Origin: Ehretia macrophylla
Taxonomy: Eukaryota; Streptophyta; Magnoliopsida; Boraginales; Ehretiaceae
NCBI GenBank assembly: GCA_037974665.1
Contig: CM075768.1
Coordinates: 2,279,501 to 2,343,500, forward strand
Direction: 5' to 3'
Length of the DNA stretch: 64,000 nt
This document shows positions 46,963 through 59,822 of this stretch, one piece after another. A model generated the notes under the pieces. The model did not search any database, was not told the DNA's origin, and saw only the letters and a list, made by a program, of their open reading frames with translations. A program made the translations under genes and the position numbers. Position 1 is the stretch's first letter, and every line of letters starts with the position of its first letter.

Positions 46963-49339
46963 GTAACACCCTGATCTCTCACAAGATCGGGAATGCTATT
47001 AAACATGCTATACTCAACCAAAATCCGAACTCAGGCACAAAATTTAGGGAAAATGGATGGAATCAGTCACGCCCCAACCCCACCCTACGCTAAAAGGTTA
47101 AGTTCGGACCCGACAAACGGATAAAGTGTCCTCTGTACTGTGGATAATCTGGTTACCTGCCACCAGAAAATAAAGCCACAAATACAAACCACAACTGTCT
47201 CCAACTTCAACTCCACCAATTCTCAGCTTCAAGGTCATTCGAGCCTTAAGCAAGACAAGACATTACCACATACAAGCATGCAACATAAAAGAAAAGTTAA
47301 GTTAAGTTATTACAAGCCACTACCATACAAGCCATACATCAACCTGACTATTACAATCTTTCAACAACTCCAAATATATACAAACCCATAGGCACAAAAT
47401 AGAACATAATACAATACAAGTAAGTCTTCACATAATCTAGCAAGCAACGCTCCAACCTCAAGCAATAGCACATAACAATCAAGGCAACTCCTCTTCTCCC
47501 TCGACAGCTAAGAGCTAGGGGTCTATCTCAGCACCTCCTGAAACATGTTTAGCAAGGTATGAACAACCACAATTGCTCAATGAGGGATAAAGTCTACCAG
47601 GGCGTGCTCGTGCAATACAATAGTTAAATACAAGTAAAGCAGCTAAGTAAATGAAGTACGAATAAATAATAAGATATCACACATTAAAAAGGATATGATT
47701 CACTTTAACCCCACACACTCCAAAATTCACTTGATCTTCAACCACGAACCTTAATCAACGAACCTCGATCAATGTGCCGGCATAAACCCAAACACTCTAG
47801 TGGGTGTACTCTGAATGTACCCCGAGAATCCTACGACCCAACACCCCCTGGAAATCTCCGGACCAGGCGAGTGAGGGACTAGAGCACGGAGATCGAATAT
47901 CCACTGGCAAGCCCGCTGCCGCCCACCCGATATCCAACACATCCGCCCCTGACACTATGGTTGCGCAACCACTATGCAGTGCACTCAAATCCAATGACAA
48001 TATAACAATAATATAAAGCAATAACACATAGGAGGGACAACAAAGTAGGTTGCCCTTGAAAACAATTAAGATATAAGCATTAGCATGAAATTAACTATAT
48101 GAACATAAAGGGGTCAATGACATATTTCTCACAAAACTTTACCAAAAGTTCATAATTACCTAAGAAATGCATTTAAACACATTATAAGCATCTACAAGTC
48201 AATAGGTGTGCAAAACAATCAACTTTCCACTTTTTCCCTTTGTTAACTTAGGCTAGTTGGCTCCAAACCGAAAGACAAGGTTCTAGATTCACAACCGAGC
48301 TATTCCATACTTCAAATTATACTTTATGGCATCCCTAGGACTGTAACGCCTCGATCCCTCACGAGACCGGAGTTCCCAATTCATTCCCAAGGCACAAGAA
48401 ACGAGGAAAAACAGACAAAGCCTCCCCTGTTTATAGGACAATCCAAAACCTGTAAACAATATTTATAACTACAAAACTATGGTCTAACTCTATTCACCCA
48501 ATCAAGCATACACGACCAATAAACAATAACATAGTCCATTAAGCTATTACAGACCACCTACAAATCAAATACAAACAAGATCCAATACAATTACAAGCCG
48601 GGTTTCTATAGTTCCAATCAAATTACAATTCAAACCACTTTACAAATTCACATGGATTCGCAGGTACTAATAATGGAAGTCATCACAATCAAATAGGGTA
48701 ACTCTCGAGCTTTCCCTATATCACCTTGCGAAGGTGTTGAACCTGAAAGGTGTTAGAAACGAGGGTGAGTATACAACTGGTACACTTAGTGAGGGAGGGG
48801 AAACAGGAACAGTATACCAGGGTTCGTGCAATGCAGCAACATAACACATTTAATACAATAAATAAACAATGAATAACAATTCTAATACCACATATTAAAA
48901 GGATACAATCGATAACCCTTATCACTCCAAATCTTCGATCCCCGATCCACGAACCATGATCTCAATCTTGATATGCCGGTATCCTTTACACCAATGGGTA
49001 CTTCGGATGTACCCGATCCTATGACCTAACACCCCTTGGCAATCTCCGGACCAGGCAAGTAAGGGAATAGTAGACGGAGCTAAGGAAACTAACACTGGCA
49101 AGCCCGATGCCGCCCAGCGAGGCCATCGCATCCGCCGCGACAATGAGGTTGCGCAACCACGATGCAATGCAAGAATGATAACAATGACAATATAATCAGG
49201 AAACACATTTAAGGACAAAAAGTAAGTTGTTCTCGCACCAAGTTACAATTTAGCAACAATAAGCATATATCAATTACACAATTATACTAAACAATATACT
49301 CTTTTAGAAAGAAAATAAACTATAATGCATGTAAGGATG

Positions 49340-52260
49340 CAGGTCTCTCACCTCTACCGAGCTCCAAGATGTAAGTTTGAATCACATCATTTCTAGCCAC
49401 CTTGAACCTATGAGCAAACATTACTTCAATTACTCTTTAACTACAACATTCATTAATTATTCAGCTAGGTTAGTTAACTTATAACTTCGCTTATTTAGCA
49501 TATATACAATATCTATTAGAATTCTATTTTTAACAAAATACCACTTTTATATATTTTAACTTAACTTATATTCCAAGTAGTCATTTCCCACAACATAACT
49601 TATATAATTATAAGCAACACGGTATTATAAACAAGATACAAACATATTTTAATGAAGTAGCTATACAACCTATTTCATGAAACTTCTCTAAACAGCTACA
49701 TATTACATACCATTACCATTTAAACTCTTATTTAAATCATTTAAAAGTCAATTATAATAACTACATCAATTCAAATAACCAACTAAGCACCAAGCTCAAC
49801 TAATTCACATAAAATCCAATTAAAACCTTTCCACATGCTTAGTATTTAGGTCATAAACTTTACACTTATACAACATATAACTCAATCATGATCAATTAGA
49901 GCGAATATAACAATATAATAACTACTAATTCAAGTAATTCACAAGAAATCCAACAAGTCTCCTTCTAAATGCTTACAAAACAAGCTCTAAACTTCACACA
50001 AGATAACAATCCTCAAATCTAACTTTACTAATCACCTATAGCCATATTATGATACACATAAATGCTGTGAAACCACATTTTAAGTCATGTTAACACAAAA
50101 ACTCCGAAAAGCCCTTTAAGTGATTTGAACTACAACTATCTAATTCGATTATCTAAACCACGCCATAAATACATCTTAGAGGCTTCCTAGCACATCTAAG
50201 ATCATATACTTGTTCGAACAATCCATCGCTAACACTTCGCTTGAAAGACCCATTTGTCTACTAAAATAATTGACACTCAAATGAAACACAAGGTACTAGA
50301 TCCACAAGTAAGTTATTACACACTTCTAATGACACCTTATGGCACCAATTAGAACCACAAGACCTCACTTTATACTATATCCAACATAAAAGTCCCAAAA
50401 TCCCCTTTTTTATGCGTTTTAACTACAAGTACTCTAACCAAACCCCAATTTGGTGTCATAAAGGCACATTAAGCACTGCCACACCTGATAAAGACTATCT
50501 ACATCATTATATTCAATCCGGATTCACTTTTCGGATAAAGCCCCTTTGAATTCTAAACCAATTATGCAAATTTCCTAAAGTTTCAATCAAGTCAATCACG
50601 TCTAATCACTAATCTATGCTCATTAGAGCCTATATTACCTATAGATAGCATCAAATCAATCCTAGAATCAACTTTGCACAAAACCCTAAATATCACTAAA
50701 ACATTTTCCATTTTCTGCAACAGAGGCTTAAATTAATCAATTCAGTTATCTATACTATAGACCTTCAAATTGACTGATTTTTATGTATAAATGTATCTCT
50801 TTGATTGTAGATTACTTTAGCTTCAAGCGAAACTCAATTCCGATCTAAATTCCACAAGTTATGACCATTTCCGTGCAACTGCGCGAACTGCCCCTACACC
50901 AGCAATTTTCAGACACATTTCGGAAATAGCTAAATCGCAGGATCAAAACGTTAGAATTTGCCTTAGCTCTAGAAATCAACATTTGTTCTAAACTGTCTAA
51001 TCTAGCTTCCATATAAATTTCGTTCAATTCTAAGCTCGTTTGCTATACTAAAACTACTTCGGAAGTCAAGGGCAGTGCAGTATCCAAATCTGAATTTTGC
51101 TTGCTTATCATCTTCTTGTTATTTCTTGCATTTGAGCCAACAATAACCAAGTACTCAAGCAATTCAACTAACTTTAACACATACATTAGCTCATGAACAT
51201 GATTGAAAACATATTTTACTTCCCATAACTTGCAAACACTCTTTGACAACACTAGCATGTGCATGACTTTAATTACTCTTGATTATCTAAATAGCAAGTC
51301 ACTACACATAATTCATCACATTTAATTTTCACTCAAAGCTCAACTTATTTAAACATTCAATGCACATAGTTCACGTTAATCACGTATTAAACATTTAGCA
51401 TTCAACGCAAGTGATGTTTATTTAACCCTCATTTCACTTAAACACTATCTCCAAACATGTAATTGTTACTCTCAAGCCTTCAACTCCCTATAATCCACCA
51501 TTATTCAACTCAAATTAACCTTTAGTGCAACATTAATCACTTAGCTATATAAACTAAAATTTTTAACTGCATTTGCTTAACTTTACTTGTTCCGTTAGTA
51601 GCCTTAATGTCCTCTAAAACTTCTAAAAATTGCACAGACATGTAGTTCATCAAGTGTAGATAGGTTTAGCCTCAAACGGTTCCTAATTCGGAGTTAAACT
51701 CATCAAGTTATGCCCTTTAGAAAATCATTGCGCAGCTAGCCCTGAATTATGCGAGAATCAGTCACCCTATTGTTTTGGCTCCAAAACAATGGCTTAATGA
51801 TAGAATTCGATCTTTCCCCCAAAAGAGAAATTGTTCTTCAAGTTCTTAGCTACAATATAAAAAAAAATTCAACCACTTTCGACAATGTTTGCTAGGTCAA
51901 ACTGCCTCTGCAATCTAGTCGCGCAACCTGCCAAAAAATTCAGAATCTTGCACTACTCATGTTTTAGCTATTTCTTGCTTCATTGGCATACTACCACCAT
52001 TACTCACTATGCATATGATGTAAACTACTCTCTTTGACATATACACAAACACTTGGTCTTCAACAATTAATCAAAGAAGCCAACTTCAACTACAACCAAA
52101 GCCAAACACCAAGGCTAGCAATTCATGCATTAGAAAGCTACCACAACATTTCGTACACTAAATACCTCATTAAACATGCATTACAAGCTTCATGTTCACT
52201 TATCTACACATGGCATACATGTATATACAACAAGGAATCAGCCAATGATGCAAGCATGGA
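49340..52260 (-). other. Long AT-rich non-coding middle of LTR X
   Basis: Nearly 3 kb with no gene, terminal repeats or target duplications that I could find. It contains the phrase near 50830 that shows the T2 insertion site uninterrupted, and a related one near 51690. Open frames (50845-51027, 51043-51264, 52034-52276) have no recognisable domain. Confidence 0.5.
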
Positions 52261-52318
52261 TGAACCCTCACCTTAAGTTGAAGAATTTGTACACAAACAA
52301 GCTCAAAATCACCTTTTC

Positions 52319-52440
52319 TTCCTTCTTTTCTCCTTCTTCTTCTTCTTCTTTTTCTTCTTGTGTGTTTTTAAACATGTTTAGTGTGTGTGTGTGTGTATGT
52401 GTCTGATTTTTGTGTGTGTTTTTGTGTGTTTGTGTGTGTT
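52319..52440. repeat. CT-rich tract and GT microsatellite in LTR X
   Basis: TTCTTC/TCC runs at 52319-52360, then GTGTGTGT blocks at 52381-52440. The same arrangement is seen in Z1 and Z2. Confidence 0.85.
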
Positions 52441-52876
52441 GTAGTATATTAATAGGTGTAAATAATAAAAGAAAGAAAAACACAATTGACCAACATGCCC
52501 TTCAACTAAATGCTATTAACTAGTTTGCTATTCTAGTTTAATTCTAACTAATTTAGTTGCTCCAATTTCTAATTGTCTACGTTAATTATTTTCTACGGTT
52601 CCTACGATTTTTCAAAGTGTTCGTGAAGTCCCAAAATTGCATGTAAAATGAGAATTATGCACATTAACCAATTAAACGTGCCTACTTACATAAGAATGCA
52701 TTTATATTGATGCAATATATGTTAATAGATGAAATTTCTTGTTAAACTAGATGTATGCACATAGTTTGATATAAATGCACGTTAAACGAAATAGATGGAT
52801 GTAACCCAAAATATGATATTTTATGCAAACGAATATACGTAAATAATTAAATTAGACATATAAGTATATGCACATC

Positions 52877-55432
52877 TGTAACACCCCGATCCCTCTCGAG
52901 ACCGGAGGTTCTATCAATCGATCTAATCACAACCCAAACCAAACCCGGGCAAAATTTTCAGGGAAAACGGACGGAGTCTCCCCTGTTTCTAGGCAAAATG
53001 TAAAACCTGTAATAGCATTTAAATGGACCAATACTGTGTCCAACCATACAAAACTTCCTCAAGGCCATCCGAGCCTCGGTTCTCAATAATTTAAACTCAG
53101 CAAGTATACATACATTTCAAATTTAAAAGCTAACCTATCTCTTTTCATTTTGACAAGTACATTCAAACTTGAAAATTAAACCATACTAAGCTACTACATA
53201 AAATAGACTATCATGCCATTCTAGTTCTTTTCTTTTGGACATTACAAACATGCATTTGAAATTGAGTTATAATAACTAGATACATAATCTAACTTATCAA
53301 ACTACTTCAACAATCTAATGAAACTTAAATTACATACTTTTAGCATTAAATACATACAACATATAAAAGCATATATCTTCACAATTTCGACACTCAAGCC
53401 ACATAGGCACGCAAGACAACTCTTCAGGCAACAACTTCCACGAAATCACGAACTTCCAGCTAACATGACATTTCCTAAAATGCGGTGGTGAGGAGTGAGT
53501 ATACACAACACGTATACTCAGTGAGGGCGAGACAGATATCGAATTGGAGAGAAAGAAAGTCGTGCAATGCAAATAAGACAGTTAAGCAATATAACTGATA
53601 AATAAGCAATCAAAACAAATAATCAATACAATAAGCAATTACTGAAAGCATTAACACAACCATTCAAAGCTATACCACACTCTGAAGACTATGGTTCACT
53701 CATACGAGCAAAGTACCATTTCACGAGCGATACATCAATCTCGAGCTTGATGTTGACAACGATGACAATAAGCGCGCATCCACCTTCTAACACCAGTTTG
53801 GAATACCCCGGAAGTATCCATCAATCTACGATCCAAATCTCCCTGGGAGGCAGCCCAAGCGAGAAGAGGGAATAGCTACGGAGCTAGAGCAACCAACATT
53901 GGCAACCCGAGGCTACCCAGAGAGGCCCATCACTCACGTGCTGACACTATGCAATGCAATACTCGATGCAAGGCAATAAACGAGCGATAGCACAACAATA
54001 CAAACTAGTGACAACAAACGAGATAACAAGCAATCACAATCAATACTAGCATTCAACTAACTTTTCAAGCATAACAAGCAATAATAAGCAACAATAACAC
54101 CAATTAAACAAGTATATCAAGCAACCCTAAGCATTCTATAGGCATAATATCAAGATAACAAGCAAAATCACAAATCGACCCCAACTATCAAAACACTATC
54201 ATTTCCAAACGAGCCACGAGTTCTGGAAACCGACTTCGCCAATCCTCCTAGGTCACCATAAGGCACGTCCAAGGACCCCGAAACCCTACTTTACCCTAGA
54301 ATTCGCGCAAAGCCCCGATTTCCCCCTTTGCTCATTTGAACTACAACTATACCAACCAAACACCCAACCAATGCCATAATCGCACCAAAAGTGCTTCCAT
54401 GGCCTCCCGAAACAATGCCAACATGCAAAACGAGAAAATGCCAAACTCGACCTAAACGACCCCGACATTTACTAAGCCATTTTTCTCCGTTTTTCCATTA
54501 CACATTCCAATTAAACCACACATTTAGGCATTCTAGCATATCTAGCATCTTCCTACATCAACAGAACGCGTAACGGAGCAACTTCATCGAAACGGGGGTT
54601 TACTATTCACAATTTACTATTCATCACACAATTTATATTTCAATTCCAATATTTAACCGCAGAAAATGTTAAAAAGCTATAAATACATGTTCTACAATCA
54701 ACAAGGAACATTTTTTAAGCAACAAAACGATTAAAACAACAATCTACGCATAAAATCCAAAATTCAAAGTTTAGATACAAATATTTCAAATGCGCAAATA
54801 ACGATGAAACCCTCACCTTAGACGCTCCTAGACGCTAGGAAAACCTCGTAGAGAGCCTCGGAAACCACCCCGCACAAGCCCACGCGAAGAATCGAAGATT
54901 TGAAGTTGAGATTTTCTTTTTTTTTTTCTCCTTCTTTTCCTCATGGTTTCAAGTTTTTCTTCTCTGTTTTTTCGTGTGCAATTCTGCTTATTTAGGGAAA
55001 AAAAAAAAAAAAAAAGACAAGTCAAAGGTCAAAGTTTCGGTCAACCCGCTAAACCAAAACAGCTATGCGTGACCTTACGAAAACGGCCATAACTTCTTCT
55101 AGAAAACTCCAATTCATGAACGGTTTGAAGCCTCAGAAACTAGACTCATAGAGCTTTCCAACCATATATAATTTGCTACCTAAATCTTCTCCAATTGGTT
55201 CAGATTTAATTCCAAAGTTGACCCAAAATTTGACTAACTTAACATTGCATTTTTTTATTTCTAATCCCAAGTTTGCCCTTTATTAAACATTTCAAAAATT
55301 TTCACATTGTCCTAGTTGGTCAATGTAGATGAAAAGTCAACTAGTTTGGTCAAAGAAGGTGAAAGGTCAATAAAATGCAATTTAAATGAACTTTAAATGC
55401 TATTAAATATATGCCAGGTTCGGGGTATCACA
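52877..55432 (-). repeat. Left (3') LTR of A2
   Basis: It runs from TGTAACACCCCGATCCCTCT to GGGGTATCACA on the plus strand. It carries the 8-bp hairpin (53497-53519), the predicted acceptor and donor on the minus strand (the donor near 54818), a poly-A run (about 55000-55015) and GGTCAA W-box complements (55021-55044). Confidence 0.93.
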
Positions 55433-57272
55433 TCCTTCCCCCCTTAAAACAATTGCGTCCTCGCAATTCTTCTTCCAATAGGACTCTGCATCATCTACAA
55501 TCCAACTCTGACTAGTCTTCATTAGCTACTGAAAAAGTATTTAATCAAGATGACCAATAGGAAAGTTCAAGTAGAAATGCCAAGTAGTAACGCCAAATAG
55601 AAGCTCAAATGCAGATACCGTACAAGAATCCCGTTGACACGAATACCGAAGAAGAATAAATTCCAACCAAAAACGCCGAGATAATACCAATAAAGACTAA
55701 AGCAAAGATACTGTAGATGTCATTAATACCACACAATAATGACAAGAAGAATACCTCACGCACGAATCTCCAATAGAAGTCTAACTGTTACTGCCCGAGA
55801 ATTCCCAAGCAAGAAGCCAAATAAAAGCTCAAACAAAGATTCTATCTAGAGGTCCAAAGAAGTACCCCGCTGGTCATGGATTTCATAGAAGAATTCCCTG
55901 TTAAGAGTGCTGAAGAAAATACCAAGAACCCAATCAAATATATTTCCAAAGTTCCAAAGAAGCCTTCCAAATAATAACCCCATGGAACAACCATTTAGAT
56001 TCCGAGTTTTGCTATCAAATGTTGAGAGGAATGTCAAAGGAAATAGCAGAGAAAATATAATGTGCCCAATAAAACAACCAAGTTGAATAACAAACATAGT
56101 TTCCCAGATGGACGAAAACTCCAAGGATAAACACCGAACTGATGAACAATATACCGAGACCAAACTCTGAGGCCTCTTCACTGTTTGCCAAGTGAGAACT
56201 TCATACAACTTTGCCAACAAGGAAAATACCAAGAGAACGCCTAATAAGAATTTCAAAGAATACCATAAGTAGTATTATTCAATAAGTCTGATAGGAACTC
56301 CAAATACTAAACCTACTGAGGAACACTGAAGAAGATATCCGAAACAATGCTCCAATAAGAAAGTAGCCAAGTTTGCCTAATAAATAAATACTAAATAATT
56401 GGCCACTGAGAATTCTAGAAATTACCATTGAAGAATTTCCAATCAGGGATGCCAGTATCATACCAATAAAGACAGAGACACATATACCCTAGATAATACT
56501 GTGCAGTAAGGCCGATTAAAATCCCAATAGCCAAATCCACCGAGAAATGCCAACAAAAGTCTCCAAAGAATACCCATTAAGAAAACCAAAGAATGCTCCA
56601 AAGACCAACCAAATAAACCCCAAGAGAAAGCTATTCTTTCACAACCGTTAAGCACAGAGGAAGACCATAGAGATTCGCCAATAACCGAGCTCCAAATGCA
56701 AACACCAATTCCCAAATAAAGGCTAGTCAAATGCCATTCATTTCCTGCCAATCCATACACCTTGAAAAGCCAGTGGTGAACCACTTTCTTCAGGGGAGGA
56801 AGAGGACTTACTTACCATTTCAATAGGACATGTATGAATGCCAATATATCACAGTTATACATATGCCTTAAGCTATTATGCCAGCAAGTTTACAAAATAG
56901 TTTATTCAACAAGGTCACTCAAGCATAACAATCAAGTCAAGCACAGCATAATCAATTCAAATCACAGCATAGCTAATTCAAGACATTTCGGTACACACAT
57001 TACAAGCAATACTTCAAGCAAATAACAATCCACGAGGTCGATTCGATAGGTCAATTCAATGCACAACTAGACACTTTACTTCACTTAGCACACAATTAAC
57101 ACATAACACATAACTATATCACATAGGAGCACACATTCATGTCAAGACACATAATCTCACATACAAGCATACACTTTCAAGACACACTTAGCAAGCACAC
57201 ATTCAAGGACCACTACCCACCAGACCGAGGACCCTGTCCCGGCTTATGAGCTAAACAAGCTCTGATACCACC
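55433..57272 (-). other. Internal region of A2
   Basis: The polypurine complement TCCTTCCCCCCTTAAAA is at 55433-55449 and the hairpin at 55451-55468 (AATTGCG, loop, CGCAATT). The body is the degenerate low-complexity type seen in A1. The primer-site complement GCTCTGATACCA is at 57259-57270. Frames such as 55846-56256 and 56458-56784 (minus) are Leu/Phe/Ser-rich and show no domain. Their counterparts in A1 are broken differently. Confidence 0.85.
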
Positions 57273-59822
57273 TGTAACACCCCGATCCCTCTCGAGACCG
57301 GAGGTTCTATCAATCGATCTAATCACAACCCAAACCAAACCCGGGCAAAATTTTCAGGGAAAACGGACGGAGTCTCCCCTGTTTCTAGGCAAAATGTAAA
57401 ACCTGTAATAGCATTTAAATGGACCAATACCGTGTCCAACCATACAAAACTTCCTCAAGGCCATCCGAGCCTCGGTTCTCAATAATTTAAACTCAGCAAG
57501 TATACATACATTTCAAATTTAAAAGCTAACCTATCTCTTTTCATTTTGACAAGTACATTCAAACTTGAAAATTAAACCATACTAAGCTACTACATAAAAT
57601 AGACTATCATGTCATTCTAGTTCTTTTCTTTTGGACATTACAAACATGCATTTGAAATTGAGTTATAATAACTAGATACATAATCTAACTTATCAAACTA
57701 CTTCAACAATCTAATGAAACTTAAATTACATACTTTTAGCATTAAATACATACAACATATAAAAGCATATATCTTCACAATTTCGACACTCAAGCCACAT
57801 AGGCACGCAAGACAACTCTTCAGGCAACAACTTCCACGAAATCACGAACTTCCAGCTAACATGACATTTCCTAAAATGCGGTGGTGAGGAGTGAGTATAC
57901 ACAACACGTATACTCAGTGAGGGCGAGACAGATATCGAATTGGAGAGAAAGAAAGTCGTGCAATGCAAATAAGACAGTTAAGCAATATAACTGATAAATA
58001 AGCAATCAAAACAAATAATCAATACAATAAGCAATTACTGAAAGCATTAACACAACCATTCAAAGCTATACCACACTCTGAAGGCTATGGTTCACTCATA
58101 CGAGCAAAGTACCATTTCACGAGCGATACATCAATCTCGAGCTTGATGTTGACAACGATGACAATAAGCGCGCATCCACCTTATAACACCAGTTTGGAAT
58201 ACCCCGGAAGTATCCATCAATCTACGACCCAAATCTCCCTGGGAGGCAGCCCAAGCGAGAAGAGGGAATAGCTACGGAGCTAGAGCAACCAACACTGGCA
58301 ACCCGAGGCTACCCAGAGAGGCCCATCACTCACGTGCTGACACTATGCAATGCAATACTCGATACAAGGCAATAAACGAGCGATAGCACAACAATACAAA
58401 CTAGTGACAACAAACGAGATAACAAGCAATCACAATCAATACTAGCATTCAACTAACTTTTCAAGCATAACAAGCAATAATAAGCAACAATAACACCAAT
58501 TAAACAAGTATATCAAGCAACCCTAAGCATTCTATAGGCATAATATCAAGATAACAAGCAAAATCACAAATCGACCCCAACTATCAAAACACTATCATTT
58601 CCAAACGAGCCACGAGTTCTGGAAACCGACTTCGCCAATCCTCCTAGGTCACCATAAGGTACGTCCAAGGACCCCGAAACCCTACTTTACCCTAGAATTC
58701 GCGCAAAGCCCCGATTTCCCCCTTTGCTCGTTTGAACTACAACTATACCAACCAAACACCCAACCAATGCCATAATCGCACCAAAAGTGCTTCCATGGCC
58801 TCCCCAATCAATGCCAACACACAAAACGAGAAAATGATAAACTCGATCTAAACGATCCCGACATTTACTAAGCCATTTTTCTCCGTTTTTCCATTACACA
58901 TTCCAATTAAACCACACATTTAGGCATTCTAGCATATCTAGCATTTTCCTACATCCACAGACCGCGTAACGGAGCAACTTCATCGAAACGGGGGTTTACT
59001 ATTCATAATTTATTATTCATCACACAATTTATATTTCAATTCCAATATTTAACCACAGAAAATGTTAAAAAGCTATAAATACATGTTCCACAATCAACAA
59101 TGAACATTCTTTAAGCAACAAAATGATTAAAACAACAATCTACGCATAAAATCCAAAATTCAAAGTTTAGATACAAATATTTCAAATGCGCAAATAACGA
59201 TGAAACCCTCACCTTAGACGCTCCTAGACGCTAGGAAAACCTCGTAGAGCGCCTCGGAAACCACCCCGCACAAGCCCACGCGAAGAATCAAAGATTTGAA
59301 GTTGAGATTTTCTTTTTTTTTCTCCTTCTTTTCCTCATGGTTTCAAGTTTTTCTTCTCTGTTTTTTCGTGTGCAATTCTGCTTATTTAGGGAAAAAAAAA
59401 AAAAAGACAAGTCAAAGGTCAAAGTTTCGGTCAACCCGCTAAACCAAAACAGCTATGCGTGACCTTACGAAAACGGCCATAACTTCTTCTAGAAAACTCC
59501 AATTCACGAACGGTTTGAAGCCTCAGAAACTAGACTCATAGAGCTTTCCAACCATATATGATTTGCTACCTAAATCTTCTCCAATTGGTTCATATTTAAT
59601 TCCAAAGTTGACCCAAAATTTGACTAACTTAACATTGCATTTTTTTATTTCTAATCCCAAGTTTGCCCTTTATTAAACATTTCAAAAATTTTCACATTGT
59701 CCTAGTTGGTCAATGTAGATGAAAAGTCAACTAGTTTGGTCAAAGAAGGTGAAAGGTCAATAAAATGCAATTTAAATGAACTTTAAATGCTATTAAATAT
59801 ATGCCAGGTTCGGGGTATCACA
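57273..59822 (-). repeat. Right (5') LTR of A2
   Basis: It is the near-identical partner of 52877-55432, with the hairpin at 57893-57915 and the shorter poly-A run near 59393-59405. It is followed by the ACATC duplication and the remaining 36 bp of LTR X. Confidence 0.93.

Larger units (their letters stand above)
52877..59822 (-). mobile_element. A2: complete young gag-pol-less LTR retrotransposon (family A), reversed
   Basis: A perfect ACATC duplication flanks it (52872-52876, 59823-59827). The left LTR (3' in element sense) is 52877-55432 (2556 bp), the internal region 55433-57272 (1840 bp) and the right LTR 57273-59822 (2550 bp). I count roughly 35 single-base differences between the LTRs, about 1.4%, plus poly-A and poly-T length changes, so this is the most recent dateable insertion here. 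Its internal region matches A1's in length and order and lacks gag-pol. Confidence 0.94.

Noticed and set aside
53330-53572. An 80-codon frame repeated identically at 57726-57968
   Set aside because: These are the same position in the two nearly identical LTRs of A2. In A1 and the solo LTRs the frame is shifted and reads differently, so identity reflects recent copying.
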